A stretch of DNA of 64,000 bases from Portulaca oleracea (taxonomy: Eukaryota; Streptophyta; Magnoliopsida; Caryophyllales; Portulacaceae), in the NCBI GenBank assembly GCA_029582165.1, contig CM055877.1, positions 42,231,249 through 42,295,248 of the forward strand. Reading direction: 5' to 3'. How positions within the stretch are numbered: the stretch's first letter is position 1; the number at the start of each line of letters is the position of its first letter. The notes under the pieces are model-generated. The model ran no database searches. It was not told the DNA's origin and saw nothing but the letters and a program-made list of their open reading frames with translations. Positions 1-11,255 of the stretch are shown here, piece by piece. A program made the translations under genes and the position numbers.

Positions 1-30
1 ACATCACTACGATTTCTTTAATATCAAGGG

Positions 31-327
31 TTATAATAATGTCTCTCCTTTCATCATCAAGGATACCTTTCGAAAAAACGACACTGGATTTACTAAGACT
101 AATATTTTGCCCTGGAGCTCGTTCACAAGCAACCAATTCTCCTTGAACGCATAAGCATCAACCACTTTCACTCTACAGAAGAACAAGGAATCATTTGCAA
201 ACAATAGGTGAGAGACAGATGGGGCATTATTGCCCAAACTTTCCTTAATCATCAAGGAATTTTGGCGGTTTTGAAGGAATTTCGGGGTCAAAGGATAAAG
301 ATAACAGTAAGGAATTGATAGAGGCAA
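31..327 (-). pseudogene. LINE reverse-transcriptase fragment
   Basis: The minus-strand reading contains P-L-S followed about 35 residues later by VSHLLFANDSLFF. This matches the palm region of plant L1-type LINE reverse transcriptase, usually DPLSP...SHLLFADDSLLF. The first catalytic aspartate of the FADD box is Asn here (FAND), so the enzyme would be dead even if complete. Fingers, thumb and endonuclease are absent and the fragment runs toward the window edge. The family assignment comes from motif order; the truncation is seen directly. Confidence 0.75.
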
Positions 328-439
328 CCCACAACAAATCTATAAAGGATCTGGCTTGCTAACACCACCAAGACCAAGATTGAGGTTAAAGTAAGAACAA
401 GACTTGAGAGACATTTTAAAGAGAATCCTCTTTGTATTT

Positions 440-975
440 CATTTAATGGTCATTAATTGCTCTTATATAAATGGTTATAAACATTGAGGAGAAAGAGATA
501 CAATGGGGCCAAATTACAAAAGGGACCCAAACTATACATTGAATGCCCTCTGAAGAGACTTTACATAAACATAAGAGAGGGGTTAAAGGGGAATTACAAC
601 AAAAGGGGGAAAAAACTGGAAGGGAGAAGTAGCAAAGTCCCGACATTTTCCAAAGGTCACAGGCGTGACCTGGTTCTTCCCCTCGAACAAAATGGCTGCA
701 AGATAGGGTCACGGGCGTGACCATGGGGTTCACGGTCATGACTAATGAGGGTTAGGGGCGTGACCCCCGGACGATTCGTGAAGGATTCTTCGCTCGCGAG
801 ATGTCACAAGAGTGACCCAAGACCTCTCAACCCAAAAGACCAGGGAGGCGGGGAAGGGTCACGGGCGTGATCTTTGGGGTCACGACCGTGACTATGGGTG
901 GCAGAGCCAGGTCACGACCATTACCAACTCTTGGTGATTTCTTGTTCCCTTTGCTCCGCATGATGAACCTCGATC
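440..975. repeat. Retroelement-like stretch with repeated GTCACG...CGTGAC palindromes
   Basis: This stretch carries at least five near-copies of a quasi-palindrome of the form GGTCACGGGCGTGACC, at about 656, 706, 728, 866 and 882. The variants are GTCACAGGCGTGACC, GTCACGACCGTGAC and TTCACGGTCATGAC. No coding capacity is recognisable. The same style of GC-rich palindrome occurs in LTRs elsewhere in the window, so I infer an LTR or LTR-adjacent fragment. No terminal TG...CA boundary or PBS was found. Confidence 0.4.
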
Positions 976-2480
976 CGCCCCTTGTTGACAAAAGACCAAT
1001 ACACCCTTAGGAAGTAGATGACCAAAAGCCCTTGGGGTTGGTGAAAGCTATCGAGCCACTAGAGGGTCTCGAGGCCAATTTAAAGGACGGCTGAGACGAA
1101 TTTGAAGGGATCCGAGTCAACTGCAAACTGGACCTCCAAATGGGCGCGAGATGACACGACCCTCTTGGCTTGTGCAAGGCGAGAGGAGTACGGGCTTCGG
1201 GGCTCTTTAGTAGCTGCCCAGAAAAGTAATCATAGAGGCTTCTTTTTTCGTTAGCCAGTAGGAAACAAGCTACCCCACAGATCAAGGTCCTCGCTGGCTG
1301 GAATATTCCAAGGACATTTGATGACTTTCCCAAGCTGGTTGTAATGCCACATACTATAGGAAATTCTTCCCAAGAGTATTCCAAAACTCATGCAATCTGA
1401 TAAACAAACTCGAACTTGAAACCGAGTTTGTTCTGGAGGTTGGCAATGCAGTCATCAAGGTCCTTTGCGAGGACTGGCTGGATCAGTGCTTGGAGATTTG
1501 ATTTGCGTGATGGGCTGTTTTATTGGCTTTGGATGTTCCCAAGCTGACTTCCTCCATGTAGTAGCTGACTTCCATGATTTTGAGCTTGGTCTTCTAGGGA
1601 TGAACCTCTATAACCTTTTTCTTGGAACTGATTTTACCCTGGTATGGTCAACTGAATAACTCAGGCCTTGACGTTCTTCATTGGTTGGATTGATGCTTGC
1701 CGTCTTTTCATCGTGGGCATTAACCAACTGTTTAAATAGTCCTTGATCCAACTTTAAGCTTGGATATTCCAGTTGCTCAGACCCGTCTTGGTTATCCCAA
1801 TGGCTAGGAGTTAGGACTTGCTTTGGTTGCTCATTTTCTCCCCTGAAAACGACATTGACTGTTTTTAGAACCTCCTTGATGAAAGCATTGATACACCTCA
1901 ATGGAGCCTTGATAGGCTCTATGCACCAAAAACAACCTTGATAACTTGGTAAACCCAATTCAGCATCTCACTGAGCATCTTCATGGTGATCAAGGGGGTC
2001 TCGACTCCATTAAGACTTCATCCTCAATTTCAGCTCCTCCCCTTCTGATGTATATTAGCTAAAGGATCATAAATTCAGCAAGCTAATAAACATCATATGA
2101 CACGAATACCTAACGTGTGATTGAAAACTCAACCCAAATGAGATAAATCAGCAACAAAGAAAGGGAAAAGTACTGAAAATAAAGGATATAACTAGAGATT
2201 GAAACGATACAGAGACACCACGATTCAATCTATAGCTTGAACAAGTGAATAAAGATCAATACAGAGACACCATGATCGTTACTCACAAGGGCAACCTTGA
2301 TCTTCTTCTTAGTTACAGAAACACCTTCTAAGAAGTAGAATCAAGTCCTACCTATCACCACTAGATTGCCAATCAAGATATTGAAGTAGAATTTGAGAGT
2401 TTTAGATACTCACAAACAAAGAAGCTCAAAGCTTACTATTTCATCCTAGCATCAAAGATACCTGGATTGCATGAATAGGA
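976..2480. other. Unassigned stretch, probably retroelement debris
   Basis: Only short open stretches occur here, for example minus strand 1608-1958 and 1007-1384, with no recognisable domain. A pentanucleotide-rich phrase (ACAGAGACACCA) occurs twice, near 2211 and 2261, with related flanks, suggesting a small internal duplication. No RNA gene, splice structure or transposon terminus could be supported. Confidence 0.3.
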
Positions 2481-2790
2481 AGCTGAAGAAGCGTTGCTCG
2501 TATTTGGTAGTTGGTTCTCCTAGCTATTTGGCAGTGTACTTGAAAAGAGATGAACTAATAGATTTGTGGGGGTAAAGGTTTTCCCTTGGGAGATTTCAAG
2601 CTCTGTCATTTGAGTTTGTTGTATCGTTGGAGCTGAATTCTCTATGGTAGTATAAAGATGTCTCTTTTGGGTTTTGTAGATAAAATTATGCTTGGGAGAT
2701 CATTTCATCTTTTGTCCTCTTTTTGTACACGACCATATATTGTCATCTTAGTGTCTAATTAATATAATTCTTGGTTACTCCAAAAAAAAG
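2480..2790 (+). repeat. Possible LINE 3' tail
   Basis: The stretch ends TTTTTGTACAC...GTCATCTTAGTGTCTAATTAATATAATTC... followed by eight A. This resembles the 3' UTR ends of plant L1-type LINEs, which finish with a 'ttgtac...taatata' phrase and a short A tail. There is no recognisable ORF2 coding sequence in front and no clear target-site duplication, so the call rests on tail style only. Confidence 0.4.
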
Positions 2791-2867
2791 GCAACAAAAG
2801 CAAGTAGAGAATGATGTTAAATGTTTTAAGCGATAAACTCCACTCTTAAGTGGCGGAAGATCATGAC

Positions 2868-3377
2868 TAGACCTGTCAATTCCGGCAGGCAGGTTAAATA
2901 CAGGTCGAGTGTACATCGGGTTTGGGTAAATACGAGTCTAGTGTATTTCGGGTTTCAGCAAACAGAGGCAATGTATTTCAGTTTCTGGTAAATCCAACGG
3001 GTTATGGCCGTAACTTTTTCCCCATTTTTGTTGAAAAAAAATCGTCTCTAAGTACTATATTTTGTACAATATATACAATAAAATATGATCTTCTAGCAAC
3101 GACAAACTAATTTGAATGATGAACTTAAACTAGAGAAATAACATATGAATAAGTCGCGCTTGTAGTTTTATAGTTAGGAATTCCAGCAAAAGTCACAAAT
3201 TTCAACAGGGCTGAACTAAAAAATAAAATTTTCGGGTCCAACTGGTGGGTCGGGTTTGACTCACTAATTTGCAAGTTTTCGGGGTTCAATTTAATTCGAG
3301 TTCGGGTTGAGAAAATCGTGTTCAAAACCCAAAATTTTCGAGCGGGTTTCGGTCAGGTAAAAATTTTGACAGGTCTA
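2868..3377. mobile_element. hAT-type MITE with perfect 8-bp target duplication
   Basis: The element begins TAGACCTGTCAA and ends TTGACAGGTCTA, giving 12-bp terminal inverted repeats. It is flanked on both sides by ATCATGAC (2860-2867 and 3378-3385). An exact 8-bp target duplication with short TIRs is the signature of hAT elements. At 510 bp with no transposase it is a non-autonomous MITE. The interior contains a run of TCGGGTTT/GGGTTTCGG phrases. Boundaries are read directly. Confidence 0.88.
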
Positions 3378-3529
3378 ATCATGACAAAATGATCATGTGA
3401 CGATGGTAATTGCCTTCTTATGTATGTTTGCACAAATTAGTTGTCAGTTTCTTGACCATTTGTGGAAAAGCTAGGGTTTATAATTTCTTTCCGTTTGTGA
3501 TAAACATTTCCAGCAATGAAAGGAACCAA

Positions 3530-3808
3530 ATGTGATATTTTGGACTGTTTGGAGAGAAAGGAACCAAAGGGTTTTTTTGTGAGTTGAAAGTTGAAACTCC
3601 TCTTCAGAACTTGGAAGACAATTTTATCAAGTCTCTCTTCTTTTGGGTTATTGGAAGTTTAGCCTTCCTCTTTTGGTGTAGTAGATTTTGTGGATAGTCT
3701 ATATTTTGGTTGTACATAACATTTTAGGATGCTTCTTAAGCATCTGATCTTTTTTTTTCCCTATTATTAATATATCTGCATTTTTCTTTCAAAAAAAAAA
3801 AAAAAAAA
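3530..3808 (+). mobile_element. 5'-truncated LINE, ORF2 C-terminus and poly(A)
   Basis: Translation from 3541 gives WTVWRERNQRVF, the conserved C-terminal ORF2 signature of plant L1-type LINEs (consensus W-x-x-W-x-x-R-N-x-R-x-F). A LINE-like 3' UTR follows ('ggttgtacataac...tattattaatata'), then a run of 18 A (3791-3808). The upstream domains are missing, as expected from incomplete reverse transcription. I could not define a convincing target-site duplication. Confidence 0.75.
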
Positions 3809-4539
3809 CCAGCTCCGGGATGATGGTAACAGATAGTCCTCTTTTGAAGTCTACTGAACTAGTCATTTGGGTCATTGCGTAACCTTAATTATTTGTCATT
3901 GGGAAATTTGAGACCTTGATCATCGTTATCTGCAGCCATAGGGCACTAAATGGAAGAGTTGTTGACTGATTGGGTTCGTTGAACAGGATGGGTTGGACAT
4001 ATTAACTGTAAATTCCCTATTTCAATCGTGCATCCAGAAGCCACCGCACCACGCATGTTGACTAGGCAACCACATTATAAACAATTGTTCTAGATCTATA
4101 TGATGCCCGCAGGTTTTGCAGTAGTTATATGCCTGGGGAGCTGGAGTACTTGGCATGACATGTTTATGCTTTCTGCACAAATTCCTTATGCTGTTAAATA
4201 CTTAAATATGAGGAAGGAAAAAGAATTAGGATTAGTGCAGTCCAAGAAAGTGGAATGATTCTTTTCCTGCTATTTCCTTAAGTGAGTCAGTTTTTTTTTA
4301 AAATGTTGGAAGTTCTTAAAACAAAAACAGTACTGCCCAAAGAGCGAGTTGTGTGTGTGTGTGTGTGTTTTTTTTTTTTTGGGGGGGGGGGGGGGTTGGG
4401 TGGGTTCGTGTTTGCGCTTCACTGAAGTTCCTGATTCAGCTTGTAATACACACTGTCAGTTGTATAGTTGTATTCATTCTGGTTGTTGATCCGGTCCAGG
4501 CCACTAACTATAATAATAAATATCAAATCTGCTTTTCAG
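3809..4539 (+). other. Presumed intron upstream of the zinc-knuckle exon
   Basis: No coding sequence was recognised. The stretch ends in a good 3' splice site (pyrimidine-rich, AG at 4538-4539). It contains a compound homopolymer: about (TG)9 at 4350-4368, T13 to 4380 and G15 at 4381-4395. The first exon of this family normally encodes a short Arg/Ser-rich N-terminus. I did not find it between positions 1 and 4539. Confidence 0.45.
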
Positions 4540-4632
4540 GCAAAGTTATCTCTGCAAGAACTGCAAGCGTCCTGGTCATTTTGCCAGAGAATGTCCGAAT
4601 GATTCTGTGTGCAACAACTGTGGACAAGCTGG
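4540..4632 (+). CDS. CCHC zinc-knuckle protein (GIS2/CNBP/HEXBP-like), internal exon
   Basis: The exon is bounded by AG at 4538-4539 and GT at 4633-4634. Read from codon 4541 it encodes a complete CCHC knuckle, CKNCKRPGHFAREC, then the start of a second, CNNCGQAG, whose last glycine codon is split after two bases. Completed by the exon at 11256, the second knuckle reads CNNCGQAGHMAADC, so frame and splice phase agree exactly. Proteins of this family are small tandem-knuckle nucleic-acid binders related to yeast Gis2 and animal CNBP. A role in RNA binding or translation is inferred from the family. The upstream exon encoding the N-terminus was not found. Confidence 0.9.
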
Positions 4633-5585
4633 GTAAGCTTTTAAAGTTGATGCATTGTTAGTGTTTACTGCTCTCATATTTGGCCAAGTTATTGTACACT
4701 CTTATTGTATCAAACGATCACTTTTGGACTTGACCTATTCTTGGGAAATTATCCTTCTTTATTTTTTTTTTGGTGGGTGTTTTTTCTTTTGTTTGGGGGG
4801 GGGGGGGGGGAGGGGAGGGGCATTCACGGTTAATGGGAATATTATTACGATATTTCCCTGTACACAGCCCTCTGTTTTTCTTGTGAATTAATTGTTTATA
4901 TTTTTTTTTCTGATTTCTTCTAGCATAGCAGCATAACGGTTTAAGTATGTTGTTGAAAGCATGACAGTTATCTGCTCCTTTTTTTTTTTTTCTTATCGAG
5001 CCTCAAACTGATTGAGGCTTACAAAGAAAATCAGATACAAGGAAGCGCAGTAGACAAATTATAAAGTGGTAGGAAATATAGAAGCTTCAGTGCTTGTGCA
5101 AGTAAAATCTGCATTATGAACCTTTTATGGTAGGCTGAATTGTCACATGTGTAGTTGATCAGAGCGCAAGCTACAGGAGCCCTATCATATCCATTTGCAA
5201 GGTTGGGAGTTCAGGGAACCATTTATTTGCAAGCCACATAGATGCAGGACTTGTTTTGAAACTGGGCATCCATAGTAGTTTCCCCAGTCATTTGGTCCAT
5301 GGATGCAAGTGGCAAGAGGATATGGCTCACATTTCTGCATTCAACCAATTTAATTGCAGAAGTGTCCAATCCAATTTCAGAATGGCTCAATTCTTTAGAG
5401 GGTAAGGCATATGGTTGGCTAAACTAAGGTTAAGTTTTGGGTAGAAGTTGAAAAATTGAGTGCGTAAACTATTGATAAAATGGGTAAATTTGGGTTGGGT
5501 AAATGGGTATTTACCCCTCCTAAGAACAGAGCTTGAATCTATATTTACTGCAAAAAAGACAACTGCAGAAAGGTAGAAAATATAG

Positions 5586-5586
<1 letters not shown>

Positions 5587-5633
<47 letters not shown>

Positions 5634-5639
5634 TTAATA

Positions 5640-5686
<47 letters not shown>

Positions 5687-5700
5687 GATAATGATAATGA
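5587..5700. repeat. Compound microsatellite (AAT)n then (AATGAT)n
   Basis: A long AAT run has one phase break near 5633 (TATTAAT). From about 5661 it changes to a hexanucleotide ATAATG repeat. The long isoleucine-only reading on the opposite strand is an artefact of this repeat. Confidence 0.95.
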
Positions 5701-5859
5701 ATGCTAAATCATGATAAACCACTTTATTTCTGCATGAACACCTATTTTGAGACAATGTGGATTTAAGTTGTGAAATACTCTACTAGTGTGGAAAGTGTTT
5801 GGATTGCTGAAGGCAGACAATGTTTCAAATATTCTCATGTGATAACATTTTATCATCAC

Positions 5860-6110
5860 TTATGTTGATATTTTTTTGCCACTGAAACTAATCGAAACGT
5901 AAACGCAAAATTCAATTTCGATGGTCTAGCTTGATACTTTATGATAGGATGTTCTAAACAATTCTCTAGTACGAATTTTGAGCTCCAATATTTTCATATC
6001 GCGACTTATTTCAACATTTTTTGTCGGTGAAACTAACTGAAATTTTAGAGCAAAACTCAAATTCAACGGTTTTGATTGCAACCTTATAATACGATTGGGT
6101 AGATTAAAAA
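5860..6110. repeat. Diverged tandem duplication, units of about 130 bp
   Basis: The phrase 'TTTTTTGCCACTGAAACTAA...GCAAAATTCAA...GATGGT' at about 5870 recurs as 'TTTTTTGTCGGTGAAACTAA...GCAAAACTCAAATTCAACGGT' at about 6018. The follow-on text is similar too ('TACTTTATGATAGGAT' against 'ACCTTATAATACGATT'). Alignment was by eye. No coding capacity. Confidence 0.6.
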
Positions 6111-6165
6111 AAAAAAGCTTAAATATAAACTTTCAAGGTTCAAATTATTTAATTAATAATATATA

Positions 6166-6709
6166 GGAAAATTGGATTCTAATAATCCCAACTTTTGACA
6201 ATTGTATGATAATAATATGAACTTTGCTTTTGTATGCCAACAATCCAAAAAATAAAAAATAAATTGTATTTTTTTGGACTACCACCGAGTGCATACCCCA
6301 AATATTGTGGATTTGACTTGCATTTGCTCCCAAACTTAGCACATCACTTTCCCATGATTTTTGGTGAATTTACTAACTTTGTCCCAAATTTTTTTGATTT
6401 TATAATTTTTATGTTTTTCCTCTCTTTATTCCTTAAAAAATCATAATAATTGTTTGGATTGTCAAAAAAAAAAAAAAGTCTAAAAGTTCTTTTATGACTA
6501 CACTTCATAGCCTTTTTGGGTAGGAATGAGAAAAAAAAGAAAATAGAGAAAACTAAAAATTTTGAAAACCCCATATTGAAAATATGGAGGTCGATTTGGT
6601 ACCATAAAATACAATTTTATTTTCTTTGGGACTGCTGGCCTATAAAAATGAAGTTCAGATTAGTATTGTTCAATTGCCAAAAGTTGGGATTATTAGAATT
6701 CAATTTTCC
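6166..6709. mobile_element. Mutator-like MITE with TIRs of about 110 bp
   Basis: The left arm starts GGAAAATTGGATTCTAATAA and is mirrored by the right arm, whose complement starts GGAAAATTGAATTCTAATAA. Similarity runs for about 110 bp on each side, to near 'GTATTTT..GG.ACTACC'. The flanks are TAATATATA (6157-6165) and TAACATATA (6710-6718), a 9-bp target duplication with one mismatch. Long TIRs plus a 9-bp duplication indicate the Mutator superfamily. At 544 bp there is no transposase. Confidence 0.85.
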
Positions 6710-7849
6710 TAACATATATGATACATACATCGTCAAATTTTAAATATAATTTCCCTCCAACAAAAAAATGGGAAAATTTGAGATTGAAAACTAGTTTCCT
6801 TGGAAAATCAATTCCTTGGGTATCATTTTCCTTCCTACCAAACTCACCTGATGTATATTGGAAGAGATAATTTTGCAATCTATGTAGTTGGTACGGGATA
6901 AATGTTTTTATCCTAAATTAAAGCCTATATAGTTTAGGTTTCTTTGTAGGATTTTAATTTGGAATGCAATGATTAATTATTTTAGATTTGTGCTCCATCT
7001 TTTGAATATTTCTGTTTATTTGAAGCATCCGGGACAAATATAAACTCGAAAGGCAAGCATTAGTCGAATCTTGAGCAGTCACGTCCTCATTAATTATGTA
7101 GTTCCTGGAACTCATAGCTATTCAACTTTGAGTTGGAGTTTTGGCTTGGCCTTTTGTGTTTATGCATGTAGTTAAAGGATGTGAAAAACAAATGTTTATG
7201 GATCTTATCCAATTTTTCTTTTACAAAAGTGCATTTTATTCTTTTAAGCTCTCATAATCTAGGTGTTCAGTTGTTCACTATGTCATTTCTTCTTTCTTTC
7301 AGTTGCCAAATTTATGTTTGAATTTGTGTACCTCTTGTAGTAGTGTGCGCATCATCATTGGTCTCAACTTGTACCACTTAAGGTAAGGTTGACGTAGTTA
7401 TACAGTAATGGAATTTCATTTTGTGTCCATTATTAAGTTAGTCTGCTATTGATTGGTATGGTGGTGTGTGTTGGGGAAAAAGAGGGGGGGGGGGGGAGGG
7501 AACAATTTATGAACTGATCCTTTTAGGTTTTGCAGGTGTGTAGTTTGATATTGTTAGTGTGAGCAGTTTAGAGTTGAATCAAAAACTCAATTACATAACC
7601 CTCGCCAATAGTGACCAACATTTAAGTCATGCTCAACATGGGTTATATAGGTGGATATGTAATATACCATAGAGAAAGAGCTGGATCTAGAACGTGACCA
7701 TGTGCTTCGCAAAGTTACGGCACGGGGATTTACATCATTGTGACCCAAAGAAGTAATTCTTTCTATGGTCCTATGGAGAAGAATATTGTGGGAGGAGGAT
7801 ACTATGAGCAATGAGAAACTTCTGTAGAAATACATACCATGCCTGGGAA

Positions 7850-9480
7850 GAGCAAATCACAACCTCTAGGGTTTCAACTCAAGTCAACAATTGATTCCAT
7901 CAGTGGTAGCCCTGGGAGTGATGCTGATACTTTCTCCTAGAGTGGGCTCTAGTTCCAATAAATGGGTCAAGTATTAATCCTCAATCTCAATTGGGTGCAT
8001 ATGATAAAGCTAGCTTGAGTGCATCTTGGGCTGAGGGTCCAACGATTTGGAGTAGGGGGAAGGTACAAGGAAAAAGATTATGAATTCTTAGTTTCCCTAA
8101 TGTCAGAGTGACATTGAGTTATGTGCAACTAATTCACTATAAGTGAAGTCTGTTACAGAAGATTGAGCTTGCAGATGTGAATCCTCGGAAAGAATATCGG
8201 TAATCATTAGTGATATGCTAAGGCAAAAACCCTCTGATTGGGTGCTTGAGGGTTTACTGCATAGAATTCAAGGGGAAAGTGGGAAACTGATTGATTTATT
8301 AAGAAACAAAATGGCATTTTCATTGTTTGGTTTTATGCAAACTTGAACACGAGAAAGATAATGAAGCAAAATTGTCCTATCAGAAAGGTAATGAGGCAAA
8401 ATGTGTACTAGTTCTTACAAGAAGCCATTAATTGCTTTGAAGTGGTTTCCTAGAGGTGGTAATGATATGGAGATACATTCCATCCCTATTTAGGTCCAGT
8501 TTGCAAAATTATGCTCAAAGTTTTGGGGGGTTGGATGGTTTCGGGCTTTGAACTAGTATTGGATATACACAAATTTGTCCGACCCTACAGTTAGATTTTC
8601 ATCCGAAGTTTAACACTTGATTGAAAATCGACCGAAAGTTCAGATTCAATATTTCCTATATTTCTGTTGTCCGAACCCGAATTTACATCTGTCTGAATTG
8701 TTCGATCAGATAAAAGGCGAGTAATGGTTATCAATTTTTTGTCCGAATTTTAACATTGACCGGTTTGACGCGGACCTGAATTTTTGCCAGCGCTACTTTA
8801 ATCAAGGTAGCTAGCTTGGTAGGGTTTCCTATCATGTGAGATAAGCGGATTGATAAGAAGGGTGGATTTCTTTATTGAGTGCTTTGATACATCTAAAGAC
8901 TGCCCGTGGGAGTTTAAGTTTGGTGAACTAGTTTTCCAACATGTGATAGATACATGAATGGAGCCTAGAAAATTGTGTAAATTGTAGTATGTATGGCCAT
9001 CTAGAAGACAAATGGATGAAGGGAATGAATAAGGTCTGGAGACCAAAATTGAAGATATGATAGTAGAGGAAATCAACGTACCAACATACCTGCTATCCTT
9101 GGGAGAAACTCCTATGGAATTTTAACAAAATTTGGCAATCAAGTAGATGAGGAAGAGCTAAGAGCTATAATGTAGATAAGGTAATTATACTAGGCTGGAT
9201 CGATTGGATAATATTGGTTTTTGGAATGTTTGAGGAATGAATCATCCGTCGAAACTAGGAATTTAATTCTCTTTTGATGAATAAAGCAATAAGGTTGGTA
9301 GGACTGTTGTGAACCAAAAGAGTCGCTCTTAGAAAGGTTATACGTGATTGCAATTTGTATTCTTTAGATTTTGCTTGTAGTGTCGTGGTTTAGAGCTTAA
9401 GGGCATAATCTTTTTGTATTTGTCCTTTTTGTACATATTTGACATCCCTTAGTGTCCTATCAACTTGTAAAGGACGATGT
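7850..9480 (+). mobile_element. Internally deleted LINE: ORF1 relic, ORF2 start and 3' end
   Basis: Three landmarks are in the right order. Near 8480, I-P-I-stop-V-Q-F-A-K-L-C-S-K-F-W-G fits the DUF4283-type domain of plant LINE ORF1 (PIWVxLPxLxxKFWG). Near 8965, CVNCSMYGHLEDKW followed by V-W-R-P-K is the ORF1 zinc knuckle with its last cysteine lost. Near 9212, W-N-V-stop-G-M-N-H-P-S-K is the start of the ORF2 endonuclease (WNVRGLNxPxK). About 100 bp later comes a LINE-like 3' UTR ('TTTTTGTACATATTTGACATC'). Nearly all of ORF2 is therefore deleted. A stretch near 8540-8800 does not fit ORF1 and may be a further insertion. Confidence 0.75.
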
Positions 9481-9689
9481 ACGTTATCATTGTGAAGGAT
9501 GGCATGAGAAGTTGAATCTAGTTTATATGTTAATCAGATTGTTTTGAGGTTGTGGTAGTCCACAAACAGGTCACAAACTTGAAATCCACATATATTAGCT
9601 CACAGAAAGTGATCACATCATTTGGTGCTGCGCTTCTAATCATCATACAACGAGAGTTCTTTGGAACCTCTTGGGAAATGTAGAAATGA

Positions 9690-9754
9690 GAAACCTTTGT
9701 TGGATTTATCAAAAAAAAAAAAAAAGAAAAAAAAAAAAGAAACCTTTGTTGGAT
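9690..9754 (+). mobile_element. Tail-only retroinsertion with 16-bp target duplication
   Basis: GAAACCTTTGTTGGAT occurs at 9690-9705 and again at 9739-9754. Between them lie 33 bases, TTATC followed by almost pure A. This is the layout of LINE-primed integration in which reverse transcription stopped just past the poly(A) tail. Confidence 0.85.
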
Positions 9755-9892
9755 AGTTGAAGGGGACCTTTAGCCGGTGTGATGGATGAGGATGAAAAAA
9801 ATTGGAGGAGCTAGTACCACCTACTGGGAGATGCAGGAATTCCACTTTGCATAAATGAAGCACAAGGGATCATTCTTGTAATAACAACAAAA

Positions 9893-10297
9893 GGGCATTT
9901 TACATTTATAACCCCTGAGGTTAAGTGTATAACCCATCTGTCACCTTTACTGCTAAACACATTTCCAACCAACATGATTTTCGAGACTTAAATGGACCGA
10001 AATGCATGTGTCAATGTATTTTAAGTAATCTTTTGTTTACTCTCTGACTTATTTCGGGTCAAAACCATATTTTATAAATATATTTTGGATCACAATAATT
10101 CCGACTCGAAACAAAAATGTGGGTCAACTTAAAATAAAAGAAAATAAAACAAAAATAAAAATTTGGGGGTCAACAGAAGTTAACTTACAACACATTGGTA
10201 GGTGCATTTCGGTTTATTTAAGTCTCAAAATCATGTTTTGGCCGGACGTATATTCAGTAAGCAAAGGTGAGGGGGTATGAAAAATAAGTTGAGAACA
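9893..10297. mobile_element. Foldback/MITE-like element, arms of about 120 bp
   Basis: The left arm contains 'TTTATAACCCCTGAGGTT...CATGATTTTCGAGACTTAAAT...ACCGAAATGCA'. The right arm's complement contains 'TTTCATACCCCCTCACCTT...CATGATTTTGAGACTTAAAT...ACCGAAATGCA'. The arms are imperfect and a target duplication could not be fixed, so the superfamily is not assigned. Confidence 0.6.
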
Positions 10298-11255
10298 ACA
10301 TGAGTAACTTTGTTTTTATGCCAAACTTCAGGAGATATATATGTAAAATATCCCAAACAAAATGCATACAAGAGAAAACTGTATGGACTATTTATGGGGG
10401 ATGGCTCAGTAATCATCCTTTATATGAATTACAGTAGCCATCATTAGCCATCAGTAGCCATCCTTATATGAAAACTGTATACACCCTCATTAACTCCGAC
10501 AGATTATTTGATCAATGCTTTTCTACTTGTGAGTAATCAGTAGCCATCATTAAGTTGAGAGTATTTGTATAAATTAGAAGAGGAAGTGCATACCTGTTGC
10601 TTGAGATGATCTGTTTCACACATCACCCCTAATAGGTGTGGAGGGGTAAACGTTATCCGTGCTGACCGGAACAAGGCAACGGCAATCTCCTGATATTGTT
10701 CTTGTTTCTTAATCAGATAAACAATAAGAAAGGAAAAACATTGCTTCAAATATCTTCCTAATGCTTTACTTCTTAAATTGGCTACTCAAAATTTAGCAGT
10801 GGACTTATTTACACAAGTGAAGCGTCAAATATGCTCTATGTTCTTTGATATCACAATTTGGTTTTGTATGGATTTTTAGAGAAAATTGACTATAAGTTGT
10901 GATATTAATTCTAATTTTGATTATACTTTAAAAAACCATCCATCAAGGCATTGCTAAAGTAAGTACATCTGTGTTCTGACTTCTGAATAAGCATTAGCTC
11001 TGGGAAATTATTCCGCCAAGTTTTGCAGAACTTGAGGCAAGTCATTATCATAGATTTACTATGAAACTAGTGTAGAATCGATAAACTTGTATATCAGCGA
11101 TTGATCCAGGATAATGAGGGAGGAGAAATAATAACATTTGCTTTCTCAACTTTGGCAAGGAAATTTTAAGTTTGTAAAAGAACAACTATACTATACTGTG
11201 ATGTGTTGATTGTGATCCATTTTAATGCCCCTTGTCCAACTGGAGTTTGTTTTAG

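Larger units (their letters stand above)
4633..11255 (+). other. 6.6-kb phase-2 intron packed with transposons
   Basis: The donor is GTAAGC at 4633 and the acceptor TTTTAG at 11250-11255. Joining the exons restores a zinc knuckle, which is strong internal proof of the intron. Its contents are listed separately: microsatellite, duplication, Mutator-type MITE, deleted LINE, tail-only insertion and foldback. G runs of 16 and 13 bases occur at 4795-4810 and 7484-7496. The 6.88-7.85, 9.75-9.89 and 10.3-11.2 kb stretches show nothing I can name. Confidence 0.85.

Noticed and set aside
5387..5755. Long open frame rich in isoleucine
   Set aside because: It is a translation of the AAT/AATGAT microsatellite, with no flanking domain.
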